A DNA stretch of 64,000 bases from Solanum dulcamara. Its lineage: Eukaryota > Streptophyta > Magnoliopsida > Solanales > Solanaceae. Each line of letters opens with the position of its first letter. The first letter of the stretch is position 1. Shown in pieces: positions 1 through 10,360 of the stretch. The stretch spans positions 51,450,001-51,514,000 of the forward strand of contig NC_077243.1 of the NCBI RefSeq assembly GCF_947179165.1, read 5' to 3'. The notes beneath the pieces are model-generated. The model was not told the origin of the DNA. It did not search any database and saw only the letters and a program-made list of their open reading frames with translations. The translations under genes and the position numbers were made by a program.

Positions 1-1321
1 ATTCTCCTATTTTGATTTGTAGGGTTCAGGATGTAAATTATGAGTATTTTGATTTATAGTTCTAAAGTATATTATCTAGATGAATTATGTATGGTTTGAT
101 ATAAAGTTTATGATCATGCATATCCTCAAGTTAATTTCATGATATTCAAATAAATTGATCATGCATTAATGTCATAGCCTAATTTCAAGTTCAAGCTATA
201 GTCATGAATTTTAAAAGTATGAATTATGACTATGTATTTCCATTATGATCATGAATTATAAATTTTTTATACAAGTTATGAAGTAAGGTGACCTAAGGCC
301 TAACAATATGAATTATGTAAAAATGATTGTAATGATGAAAGGGCAATTCTCACATTACAAGTATGTTATGAAAATGAGCTACTCTATGATTTCAAACCTA
401 TGATCATGACTATGATATACGTCATTATGATTTTTATTCTATGTATATATTCCGTGAGATTTGAGTTAGCACCGAATGTGGACTTAAGGTGGGGGCTCAA
501 AGTAAGGGGTCCTTATATTAAGTATCTTGTCTCATAACTACGTGCCACCGTAGGATTTCCTTTATGGCCTAGCTAGTGGATCCACAAATAGCACATGTTC
601 ATGATTAGGAGTCTACCTTGGCAAAATAGCCTCTCCCTTCTCGATGTGGGGATCATCATATTCCATGTTATAGCTCGCGTGGTCTTATTGTCGGTTATGG
701 TTCCTATCCCACATATGTATGATCTCTTAAGTATGTTACGATTTCGGATTTATGTTTTTAAATGCTTTGGTCAATATAATTTTCTCATGACTTTACGTAT
801 TCTATCTTATCATATATTTTACATGACCTTTGTATTCCATTATATATGTTGCATGTCACGACCTCTTACTTAGTATATTCCAACCTACTAATGCATATGT
901 TTATCCTACATTATCTCATAATGTAGGGGTTGAGGTTGAAGATCCTGATTGTTCACATAATAAGTAGGCGTTTATATCCGAAGGTGTTGTGGTGAGTCCT
1001 CATTGACCCGGGACTAGTTTCAAGTGGATTACTATTTTTTTTCAAAAGAATTTTGCTTATGTTGTATATTGAGGGTGAGCTAGGGACATGTCTTATCCTC
1101 CGCCATACTCATGTTTAGAGGCATCTAGTTGGATATATGTTTGAGTCTATATTGTCATAAGATATTTTTAGATTTCTATTCATAGGTTTTAGACTCTCTA
1201 TGATGTTTCCTCTTTTATATTTTACCTTATGTATGCTTATGATATGTACAAGAGTCTTGGTTGGAGCCCTTTGGGGTTTAGATCGTTGTGTTACGACTAG
1301 GCCCTAGGTTGGATCATGACA
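1..1321 (+). repeat. E1 5' LTR (3' two thirds)
   Basis: This matches 7111..8492 closely, for example the stretch around 540..700 with its copy around 7710..7870. It ends in TGACA just before the primer-binding site. A 44-bp segment present in the 3' LTR (7289..7332) is absent here at about 176. An open frame of 92 codons at 595..873 recurs in the other LTR, but only because the LTRs are copies. No coding function is supported. Confidence 0.92.
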
Positions 1322-1325
1322 AACT

Positions 1326-1337
1326 TAGTATTAGAGC
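1326..1337 (+). other. E1 primer-binding site (tRNA-iMet type)
   Basis: TAGTATTAGAGC lies 4 bp after the LTR end. It matches the initiator-Met tRNA 3'-end complement TGGTATCAGAGC at 10 of 12 positions. The two differences are G to A and C to T, as expected from decay of methylated DNA. Confidence 0.85.
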
Positions 1338-1540
1338 ACAAGGTTTTCCAAGTATTCTAGGGTGTCAAACATGCTAGATCAAGTAGAGTCTTATTCATTG
1401 TTGTTAATCGCGCCACACTTATGAGTAGGAGGCTATGAGGCATTTTAAGAATTCTCACTTTTTTCATGATCCATTCATGCTATAGAGTTTACATTCAGAC
1501 TTCTTTTCCTTAATAGTCTTTCTTTGTGATTTTCAGAAAA

Positions 1541-2560
1541 ATAGCTCCAAGAAGACCACCATTTCTAAGGGGAGAGAATGTTAATAAAACCCAAGATCCC
1601 CGGCTCCTCAAGACAATGGTCCTTTACCGGACCAAGTGACTAATGCAGAGTTCCGAACCGCTATCAGTATGCTATCCAGAGTAGTGAACAACCAAGGTGT
1701 TGTGGCTCCTCCTAATGTTCGTACTATAGCCTCAATAGTAAGGGACTTTGCACAAATGAATCCTCCAAAATTTCATGCTTAAGGGTCGATGAGAATCCTC
1801 AACAGTTCATTGATGAGGTTTACAAAATAGTGAGTATTATAGAGGTGACTTCGAAAGGAAAAGCGGAGTTGGTGGCTTACCAACTCAAAACTGTTGCTCA
1901 ACTATGGTACACTCAATGGAAGTCGGAGAGGGTGGATGAAGGTCCTGTCGAATGGGAAGCTTTCAAACTTGCTTTCCTTGATCACTTTTTTCTTTTAAGT
2001 TAAGGGAGGCTAAAGTGTTGGAGTTAATAAATCTTCGATAAGGGAATATGGGGATGAGGGACTATGACCTCAAGTTTACTAAGCTATCCAAGTATACTCC
2101 TTCAATGGTTGCCAATCCACGTGCTACAATGAGCAAATTCATATCGGGGGTGTCCAACTTCATTGCTAAGGAATGTCGAACTGCTATAATTGTTAAGAAG
2201 ATGGAAATATCTCGTTTTATGACTTTTGTCGAACAAATTGAAGGAGAAAAGATCAAAGAAATGAGAGTAAGGGATTCTAAGAAGGCCCGGTATGAAAGTG
2301 GGTTCTCTAATGTTAGGACCGTTGGTAGCAATATACACTCTCATTAAGGCCAAATCTCGGGGAAGAATTTTTCTAAGAATAGGGTGCCATACCCTAAATC
2401 TCAAGGTGAAGGAGGTGCAACTGCTAGGAACCCTTCTATTCAAAGGTGTGCAAAGTATGGAAAGCGTCATGAAGAAAGGTGCTTAATGGGACTGGATGCT
2501 TGGTATCAATGTGGAAAGATGGGCCATATGCGATCCGATTGCCCTCTTGTAGCCAATAAG
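1541..2560 (+). pseudogene. E1 gag remnant
   Basis: This is the nucleocapsid/capsid precursor of the element. The N-terminal peptide (APRRPPFLRG) begins at an ATA where an ATG would be expected, so the start codon appears lost. The capsid core (Retrotrans_gag type) reads around 1790..1985, followed by the conserved block LKFTKLSKYTPSMV at about 2069..2110. A zinc knuckle lies near 2497..2540, but its first cysteine is Trp (WYQCGKMGHMRSDC). At least two frameshifts (near 1635 and 1785, and again near 2000) and a stop at 2345 break the frame. Protease follows in the same frame as the last gag segment. The family assignment is firm; function is lost. Confidence 0.88.
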
Positions 2561-2639
2561 GGTGGAGATGGTTATTCTATAGGAGGACAAGTGAAACAAG
2601 GTGCCCAAGCTCAACCTAAGGGTGGCCAACGCAAAAACT

Positions 2640-3190
2640 GCTTCTATGCTCTTCATGCTAGGAAAGAGGTTGACGAGTCTCGTTATGTGGTCACGAGTAT
2701 GTTACAAGTCTTTAACTTTGATGTATATTTATTGCTTGATCAGGGTGCCAACTTGTCTTTTGTTACTCCTTACATTGCTATGAGGTTGATGTGTGCCCCA
2801 AGTGTTAATAAAACCTTTCTCGGTTTAGACTCCCATTGGTGGTTCGGTGTTAACCAAGAGAGCTTATAGAAATTGTCCCGTATGGGTCTTGCACAAAGTT
2901 ATTCCATGTGACCTTATTCAACATGATATGACTGATTTTGACATCATTCTTGGTATGGATTGGTTACATGTCACTTACGCATCTATATATTGTAGAACTC
3001 GTGTGGTTAAGTTTTACTTCCCTAATGAGCTTATTCATGAAAGGAAGGGTAATGATTCAGGGGTTAAGGGTCGATTCATCTCATGTATTAAGGCCCGAAG
3101 AATGATTTCCAAAGGGTGCATTTATCATATTGTTCAAGTTAGGGACATTGATCCCAAAACTCCTACCCTTGAGTCGGTCCTATAGTTAAT
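2640..3190 (+). pseudogene. E1 aspartic protease and linker
   Basis: Retropepsin-like domain. The segment FNFDVYLLLDQGANLSFVTP holds the D-x-G active-site triad as DQG, and the flap/second half with DIILGMDWL follows at about 2938..2965. The frame changes between 2840 and 2870, separating the active-site half from the rest. A linker to the reverse transcriptase (KGRFISCIKARRMI onward) ends at a stop near 3183. In this family the protease is part of the gag-pol polyprotein. Confidence 0.85.
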
Positions 3191-4120
3191 TAGTTTTTTG
3201 ACGGGTTTCTCGATGATTTGCCTGGCATTCCTCCCGAAAGAGAGATTGACTTTGGCATAGATCTCCTTCCTAATACCCAACCTATCTCTATTCCTCCTTA
3301 TCGTATGGGTCTGGCAGAACTTAAGGAGTTATAAGAACAATTAAAGGATTTGTTGGATAAGGGTTTTATAAGAACGAGTATTTTACCTTGGGGTGCCCCT
3401 GTGTTGTTTGTTAAGAAAAAAGATAGGTCACTCCGAATGTGAATAGACTATCATCAATTGAATAAGGTCACCATAAAGAACAAATATCCAATCCCAAGAA
3501 TAGATTACTTGTTTGATCAATTACAACAAGCAAGCTATTTTTCCAAGATTGACCTCTGTTCTGGTTATCATCAATTGAGGGTAAGGGAGTGTGACATTCC
3601 CAAGATGGCCTCTCGGACAAGGTATGGTCATTTTAAATTTGTAGTAATGTCGTTTGGGTTGACAAATGTTTCTTCTATATTCATGGATTTGATGAATCGC
3701 ATTTTTAATTAATATTTAGACATGTTTGTAGTGGTATTTATTGATTACATCTTTATTTACTCTCGAAATGAGGAAGATCATATGGGTCACTTGAGGATTG
3801 TGTTGCAAATGTTGAGGGAAAAGGAACTATTCGCTAAATTTAGTAAATGCAAATTTTGGCTAAGAGAGGTTGCATTTCTTGTCCATGTGGTGTCCGGTGA
3901 TGGGATTAAAGTAGATCCAAAGAAAATGGAGATAGTTAAAAATTTGCCTAGATCATTATCTCCTTCATACATTAGAAGCTTTTTGGACTTAGCCAGATAC
4001 TACAGAAGGTTTATTGAAGGGTTCTCATCTATTGCTTCGTCTTTAACCAAGTTGACACCAAAGAAGGTAAAATTTAAATGGTCGGAAGAATGTGAGGAAA
4101 TTTCCAAATATTGAACGATC
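3190..4120 (+). pseudogene. E1 reverse transcriptase, active site lost
   Basis: Recognisable RT blocks occur in order: the proline-rich entry ([13 protein letters not shown]), [33 protein letters not shown] and [16 protein letters not shown]. The catalytic box reads [10 protein letters not shown], so the second Asp of the usual F-I-D-D box is Tyr. In-frame stops occur near 3331, 3441 and 3710. The thumb/connection ([18 protein letters not shown]) reads at about 3985..4035, with a 1-base frame change near 4110. With the second catalytic Asp missing, the enzyme could not polymerise even if the stops were read through. Confidence 0.92.
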
Positions 4121-4540
4121 GTCTTACGTCAGCTCCTATTTTTACATTGCCCGAAGGTTCAGATGGGTTTGTTGTTTATTGTGATGCATCACGTGTTGGT
4201 TTTGGTTGTGTCTTGATGCAACATGTTAAGGTTATAGCTTATGCCTCTAGACAACTTAAAGTAAATGAAAGAAACTATCCAACCCATGATCTTGAACTTG
4301 CGGCGGTTGTTTTTGCATTGAAAATTTAGTGCCAATTATATTTATGGGGTGCATATTGATGTGTTTACTGACCACAGAAGCTTTCAATATGTTTTTAGTC
4401 AAAAGGACTTAAACCATAGGCAAAGAAGGTGGCTTGAACTCCTAAAAGACTATGACATGAGCGTATTTTATCATCCGAGTAAGGTAAATACTGTAGCCAA
4501 TTCTCTTAGTCGGTTGCCTATGGGTAGTGTCTCACATGTT
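4111..4540 (+). pseudogene. E1 RNase H
   Basis: Ty3-type RNase H joined to the RT connection. The motifs [27 protein letters not shown] and FTDHRSFQYVF carry the expected Asp, Glu and Asp. A stop at 4327 and a frame change near 4345 separate the third motif from the first two. The sequence up to SLSRLP (about 4515) marks the usual end of this domain, and the integrase starts after a further linker. Confidence 0.9.
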
Positions 4541-4717
4541 GAGGAAGGTAAAAGGGAATTGGTCAAAGAGGTCCATATATTGGCACATTTAGGTGTGTGT
4601 TTGGTTGATTCCAATGATGCAGACATTATTATACATAATATTTCACAATTCTCTCTTGTGGAAGAAGTCAAGGCCAAGCAAGACAATGATCCAACTTTGG
4701 TCAAATTGAAAAAGTAG

Positions 4718-5640
4718 GTTACTGAAAAGTCCATTGAGGCTTTCTTCCTAGGAGAAGATGGGGTACTATGTTACCAATGTCGGTTATGTGTTCCAAATAT
4801 TGATGGGGTAAGAGAGTTGATATTAAATGAGGCCCATAGTTCTCGTTATTCAATTCATCCGGGATCCACAAAGATGTATCATGACTTGAGGGAAGTGTAT
4901 TTGTGGATGGCATGAAGAGGGATATAGTGGAATTCGTGGCTAAGTGTCCTAATTACCAACAAGTGAAAGTTGAACATCAAAGGCCGGGAGGTCTAGCTCA
5001 AGAAATTAAAATTCCTACATTGAAATGGGAAGATGTGAATATAGACTTTGTCATAGGTTTTCCTCGTACTAGAAGACAACATGATTCTATTTGGGTCATT
5101 GTGGACAGAATGACCAAATCTGCGCATTTTCTATGGGTCAAAACTTCTTATGGTGCCAAAGACTATGATAAGTTGTACATTCGTGAACTTGTGAAACTTC
5201 ATGTGTTCCTTTATCGATTATATCGGATAGAGGTACTTAATTTAGTTCACATTTTTGGAAGTCATTTCAAAAATTTCTTGGCACTAAAGTCAAGCTAAGT
5301 ACCGTTTTTCATCCTCAAACCGATGGGCAAGCCGAGAGGATAATTCAAACCTTGGAGGATATGTTAAGGGCATGTATGATTGACCTTAGAGAAATTGGGA
5401 TGACCATTTTCCATTAATTGAGTTCGCTTATAATAACCTTTATCACTCTAGGATCCAAATGCCTCCTTTTGAAGCCTTGAACGGGAGAAGATGTAGGTCT
5501 TCGATGGGGTGGTTTGAAGTTGGTGAGATGGCATTGATTGGTATAGATTAATTAATCAATGCAATGGACAAAGTAAGTCTCATAAGAGAAAGGTTGAAAA
5601 TGGCTCAAAGTCGTCAAAAGTCTTATTCAGAAACTAGGAG
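4718..5640 (+). pseudogene. E1 integrase, N-terminal zinc and catalytic domains
   Basis: The integrase inserts the cDNA. The His pair of the HHCC zinc module is in HSSRYSIH (about 4837..4862). The Cys pair reads CPNY near 4948, so the last Cys is replaced by Tyr. The catalytic core has the first Asp in VNIDFVIGFP (about 5034..5062), the second in SIISDRGT (another frame, about 5213..5236) and the Glu in DGQAER near 5320. Frame changes occur near 4895 and 5205. Stops appear at 4715, 4911 and after the second Asp. The D,D,E residues survive but are spread over different frames. Confidence 0.9.
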
Positions 5641-6090
5641 GAGAGAGCTTGAGTTTGATGTGGATGACATGGTGTATTTGAAGATTTCACCTATAAAATA
5701 GGTAATGCGGTTTGGTAAGAAAGGAAAGTTGAGCCCTAGATAGATAGGACCATATAGGATATTGAAGTGCATTGGTAAGGTAGAATATGAGTTACACTTG
5801 CCACTTGAGTTGGCTTCGGTTCATCCGGTATTTCATGTGTTAATGTTGAGGTTGTTTGTGGGTGATCCAAAATCTATTGTGCCAATGGGAATGTGAGTAT
5901 TGAAGAGAATTTGACTTATGAGGAGGTCTAGATTGAGATTTTTGACCGACAAGTGAAGAAGCTGAGAAATAAAGATGTTGCATTGGTCAAAGTGTTGTGG
6001 AGAAATCAACCAGTAGAGAGTGCTACGTGGGAAGCGGAATCGGACATGATGAAGCTATATCCTTATCTCTTTCCTTTCACTCAAGCCTAA
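5640..6090 (+). pseudogene. E1 integrase C-terminus (GPY module) and chromodomain
   Basis: The GPY/F module reads MRFGKKGKLSPR, a stop, then IGPYRIL (about 5707..5763). A chromodomain-like end follows: KVLWRNQPVESATWEAE (about 5989..6040), then LYPYLF and a stop near 6088. Stops also occur near 5700, 5743, 5897 and 5930. The chromodomain is the part of chromoviral integrase thought to guide insertion to heterochromatin. Its presence places E1 in the chromovirus branch. Confidence 0.85.
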
Positions 6091-6349
6091 AGGTACAAAG
6101 TTGCTCATGATTAAATCAATTAAACTTCTATGCTTCAGTTCCATATGTCATTCATATCAATGCATGATTCATGAAAAAATGATTTCTCTCAAGGACTACA
6201 TTTTACTTTTAAGTATGACGGTTGCACGTTCTATCCATTCTTTTTCAAAGTGTCCTCATATCCATGTGGGGTTTGTAAATCCTTGTTCCATGTCTTTCCT
6301 ATATTAGTTGAATCTCATTCGAGGGCGAATGTTTCCAAGGGGGACATAT
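6091..6349 (+). other. E1 3' untranslated stretch with polypurine tract
   Basis: Between the chromodomain stop and the 3' LTR there are about 250 bp without coding signal. AAGGGGGACATAT at 6337..6349 abuts the LTR start TGTAACACTCC and is the polypurine tract for plus-strand priming. Confidence 0.8.
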
Positions 6350-8492
6350 TGTAACACTCCTCAAAAATGCTCATAAAATACCTTAAGAATGCCTTGGAAA
6401 TAGTCCATTTATGTTACGTAATATCCTTAATCTTTTTGGAAAATTTGAGTTCAGAATATCAATCAGGTGGTCAAAACCTGTGGAAAAATGTTCTAATTGT
6501 ATTTTTAGGACCCGTAGATTGGAAGAAAGATTTTTGAAGAAACCACAAAATAGTGTGGTCCGCGTCAGGACCGCATCGCAGACCTGCGGACAATTTCTAG
6601 CCTAGTTGGCCACAACAGGTCCGCGTCGCGGACCTCGGAGGCAGTTCTTGCCCAATTATTTTTTTTGGGCATTTTAGACTTTTCTCAAATTATAGTTAAT
6701 GAACGTATATGTTTTGGGGATCTAATTCAATTATATAAATTAACCTAAACCTTTAATTCTATTAATTCTTCTATAATTCATCTATAAAATATTTCTCTCT
6801 CTACAAAAAGACTCCCAAGGGTTTCCATTGAAGACTAAAAGCAAATTCACACAATTTCTCCATCAAAATTCTCAACTTCTTCAAAATTAATTAGTGTTCT
6901 CACTCAAGGTATGTGGGTATTGATTCACGTATCCTTTCATCCATTAAGCCCAATTAATTTCTCAAGGTTTTCTATCAAATTAAAGTATTGTATTTTATGG
7001 GTTTTCTGATCTCCATTTAAATTTCATGAATTTTGATTTAAAGTATGATCATTAGTCTATTTTGATATAAATTGAGGGTTATTGAATTAAATTGAAGTGT
7101 TTTTTCCATGAATTCTCCTATTTTAATTTCCATGTTTCATGATGTAAATTATGAGTATTTTGATTTATACCTCTAAAGTATATTATCTATATAAATTATG
7201 TATGGTTTGATATAAAATTTATGATCATGCATATCTTCAAGTTAATTTTATAATTTTCAAGTAAATTGATCATGCATTCATATCATAGAACGGACATGAG
7301 TCTGAACGCTATGTTGAATGTGCGACTGAGACCCTAATTTCAAGTTCAAGCTATTGTAATGAATTTTCATAGTATGAATTATGACTATGTATTTTTATTA
7401 TGATCATAAATTATAAATATGTTTCAAATTATGGTTTTTTATGCAAGTTATGAAGTAAGGTGACCTAAGGCCTAATGATATAAATTATGCAAAAATGATT
7501 GTAATGATGAAAGAGCAATTCTCACATTATAAGTATGTTATGAAAATGAGCTACTCTATGATTTCAAACCTATGATCATGACTATGATATGTGTCATTAT
7601 AATTTTTATGCTATGTATGTATTCCATGGTATTTTACTTAGCACCGAATGTGGACTTGAGGTGGGAGCTCAAAGCAAGGGATCCTTATATAAAGTCTCTT
7701 GTCTCATAACTACGTTCCACCATAGGATTGCCTTTATGGCCTAGCTAGTGGATCCACAAATAGCACATGTTCATGATTAGGAGTCTACCTTGGCAAAATA
7801 GCCTCTCCCTTCTCGATGTGGGGATCATCATATTCTATGTTATAGCTCGCGTGGTCTTATTGTCGGTTATGGTTCCTATCCCACATATGTATGATCTCTT
7901 AAGTATGTTACGATTTCGGATTTATGTTTTTAAATGCCTAGGTCAAGATGATTTTCTCATGACTTTATGTATTCCATCTTATCATGTCTTTTACTTTATC
8001 TTTGCATTTCATGATTTTTGTTGCATGTCACGCCCTCATACTTAGTATATTCCAACCTACTAATACACACTTTTATCCTATATTGTCTCATAATGTAGGG
8101 GTTGAGGTTGAAGATACTAATCATCCACATAATTAGTAGGCATTCATATCCGAAGGTGTTGTTGTGAATCCTCATTGACCAGGGACTAGTTTTAAGTTGG
8201 TTACTATTTTCTTTTCAAAAGACTTTTGCTTATGTTGTATATTGAGGGTGAGCTAGGGACATGTCTTATCCTCCGCCCATACTCATTTTAGAGGCATCTA
8301 GTTGGACATATGTTTGAGTCTATGTTGTCATAAGACATTTTCAAATTTCTATTCAAAGGTTTTAGACTCTCTTATGATATTTTCGCTTTTATATTTTACC
8401 TTATGTATGCTTATGATATGTACAAGAGACTTGGTTGGAGCCCTTCGGGTTTTCGATCGCCCTGTTACAACTAGGCCCTAGGTTAGGTAACA
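6350..8492 (+). repeat. E1 3' LTR, complete (2143 bp)
   Basis: It starts TGTAACACTCC after the polypurine tract and ends near GGTTAGGTAACA. The part from 7111 matches the 5' LTR, with scattered substitutions (roughly 5% in the stretches I compared by eye) and a 44-bp segment at 7289..7332 found only here. The exact 3' end is uncertain by a few bases because the last 12 bases differ from the 5' copy. Confidence 0.9.
6556..6640 (+). repeat. GC-rich palindromic words in E1 LTR
   Basis: In an otherwise A+T-rich LTR, the words GGTCCGCG and CGCGGACC recur. At 6618..6634 they form a perfect inverted repeat with 8-bp arms around a single T. Degenerate copies lie at 6556..6595. The position is about 205 to 290 bp from the LTR start. 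Confidence 0.75.
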
Positions 8493-8837
8493 TATTATAT
8501 CCTGGATTTACCCATCTCCCTATGTATATATATTTTAACTGTCTTTTACTTTTTGAGACAGCTCTGTTTGCGTGATCCACTTTTGAGACTTGTACTCTTT
8601 TTACTAGTAGGTCTGTACATGTGACTTCTTGGTTCTGGGAGGAATCTTTTGGTTTGTATATATTTAGTTACTTCCGCCTGTTCATTGTATGCTCCTATTA
8701 TTACTTTACTCTTTTAGATTAGATTGTTGGTCTTCTACCCTGACATCGGATTACTTGTATTTCTGGGATATGTGTCGGCTTGCCTACTGGTGGGTCATAG
8801 TAGGCGTCATCATGAACTGAGAAATCGGATCGTGACA
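8493..8837 (+). repeat. S1-family LTR, 3'-terminal fragment
   Basis: This segment is the reverse complement of 10361..~10700, the end of solo LTR S1. Shared tracts include the one around 8735..8837 (GTCGGCTTGCCTACT) and the one around 8620..8650 (GTACATGTGACTTCTTGG). It ends CGTGACA at 8837, where the pararetrovirus sequence begins. The rest of the LTR would be left of E1, outside the window. E1 seems to have inserted into it. Confidence 0.8.
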
Positions 8838-9790
8838 TCTATGTTTCCATGTGGATCTTCTTATTACTCTTAGGCATACTAATTCTTTGATTTGTATACT
8901 AAAGTCTTCCATATGTTGATTAGTTGCCTCTATTGTGATAATCTTTATTACATATTCTGGATTTATAATATCTAGCTTACATATTACTTTATTCACTTCC
9001 CAATGTTTTAGTGGTTGTTGTCCAATTATTTCCATATCATCAAGTATCCTTACTATATCTTCTAAATCCTTTGGGCTTTTAATAATTCTTATTCTTTCAA
9101 TTTCTATCTTAAAGTTATAAAATTTAATTTCTATATCTATCAGTGTATAATCTTTATCAGTGTATAATCTTCTTTATCGTAATCTTGTTCTTCATACATA
9201 TCTTCTTGGATTTTACAACACTCAGTGTTATTCTTACAAATTTTACAACATGTTTGTAGGTTCTTATGGTCTGACGTGCTAAAAGATATAATTTCCAATT
9301 TACCATTATTGTATCTTCATTTTGTTTCTAGTTTTGTAGTTTGTACTAGGGTATAAGTAGTGTTTTTAAAGAATACGACCCCATCTCTTGTAATTAAACA
9401 ACATTTATTATTATGTAATATAAATTGCAATCCTAGCACAAAATCTACATTTATGTTTAAATCTCTCACCTATATTCTATCAATATTATAAGTTGATTTA
9501 TAAAATTTATTGCATGTATTTATGAAGTTAACTTGTGTTTTATATATATAATTCTGGTATATATAATGGGTTCCATCCATTTGTATTGCTGTAATTGGTT
9601 TGTTTAGAACTGTTATTAGACTTAATGGTATTATTTTTCTTATTTATTATACAACCTGTATATCCGGTATCTACTAACGCTAGAGTTTCTATCTCTATGT
9701 CTAGTCTTTTATTTTAATCGTAGCAAGTATTTTTATTGTAGTGAATTTTTTTATCTTCATAACATAGTAGGGTCTCATAGTTTTCTATAT
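8838..9790 (-). pseudogene. EPRV: protease and start of reverse transcriptase (Caulimoviridae-like)
   Basis: Endogenous pararetrovirus fragment read on the minus strand. A retropepsin-type site with a D-T-G triad lies at about 9655..9690, followed by a degraded linker rich in acidic residues (about 9150..9250). The N-terminal entry of a caulimovirid reverse transcriptase reads at 8841..9035 in an open frame. The RT stops before its catalytic palm, where the S1-family LTR begins at 8837. Frame breaks are frequent between the protease and RT pieces. Plant pararetroviruses encode coat, protease and RT/RNase H in this order; here only protease and RT entry remain, in the opposite direction to the coat piece that follows at 9800. 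The family call rests on motif order and is firm; the genus is not determined. Confidence 0.8.
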
Positions 9791-10360
9791 GCATTAGTTT
9801 TGCCTCCTCAGTGGATGTTTCGTGGAACCTCCAATTCTCTAGGTTTATTTGTTCTGTTCTTTATCACTTTCCAAAGAACGACTCAACAACATACTGCAGA
9901 CACGAGTATAGGAAATGTACCAAGAAGGAAAGTATTCAGGGTAAATCCTGAATTAATAATAGAAAACATAAAACCAATAGGGAGAAGAATGCATATAGAA
10001 GAGAATATTAGGTTACAAGAAGGAGGAAATAAAGAAAAAATATTAAATATCACAGCACAGGTCTCTCAAATATGGAATACAGTTATAGAACTATGAAAAG
10101 GAATAGTAGTAGCAGATTATATCAAAACATACCAAGATGCAGATGCAGACACAATATATGTTGAAATCTTTTTAGAAGAATATGCAAAAGCAATTTGGGA
10201 AGCATATAAGTCTAATTTCCCAAAAGAATTCCAAGCTTTGGTAAATATGGGAGAAAACCCATAGAATGTTATAAATTAAATACATAGTCTAATTACTAGA
10301 CAAGACCCAAATAGTGGTTTGTTAATATTGCAAAGAAGTACTCTAATAAAGGTAGAACAA
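9791..10360 (+). pseudogene. EPRV: coat-protein N-terminal/central part
   Basis: An open frame runs 9800..10096, then continues in the same frame past a stop at about 10094 (a Trp-like position) to about 10262, with two more stops before 10290. The lysine- and glutamate-rich composition and the direct continuation at 12274 into a basic tract and zinc knuckle identify it as the capsid region of the same pararetrovirus. It is broken at 10360 by solo LTR S1, whose duplicated AACAA flanks the gap. The upstream junction near 9790 is head to head with the minus-strand protease piece, so the provirus is rearranged. Confidence 0.72.

Larger units (their letters stand above)
1..8492 (+). mobile_element. 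E1: Ty3/gypsy chromovirus, 5' end outside window
   Basis: Two direct repeats (1..1321 and 6350..8492) flank a 5-kb interior with, in order, primer-binding site, gag, protease, reverse transcriptase, RNase H, integrase, chromodomain and polypurine tract. This order, with integrase after RNase H, is that of Ty3/gypsy, and the chromodomain makes it a chromovirus. The window starts about 760 bp into the 5' LTR, judged by aligning base 1 with base 7111 of the 3' LTR. All coding domains carry stops or frameshifts, so the element is dead. The 3' end runs straight into an S1-family LTR, so E1 probably inserted into that older LTR. The duplication cannot be checked because the left flank is missing. 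Confidence 0.93.

Noticed and set aside
595..873. A 92-codon open frame starting MFMIRSLPWQ, with a near copy at 7767..8045
   Set aside because: Both lie at the same place in the two E1 LTRs, so the similarity comes from LTR duplication. There is no known domain, and the substitutions do not favour coding.
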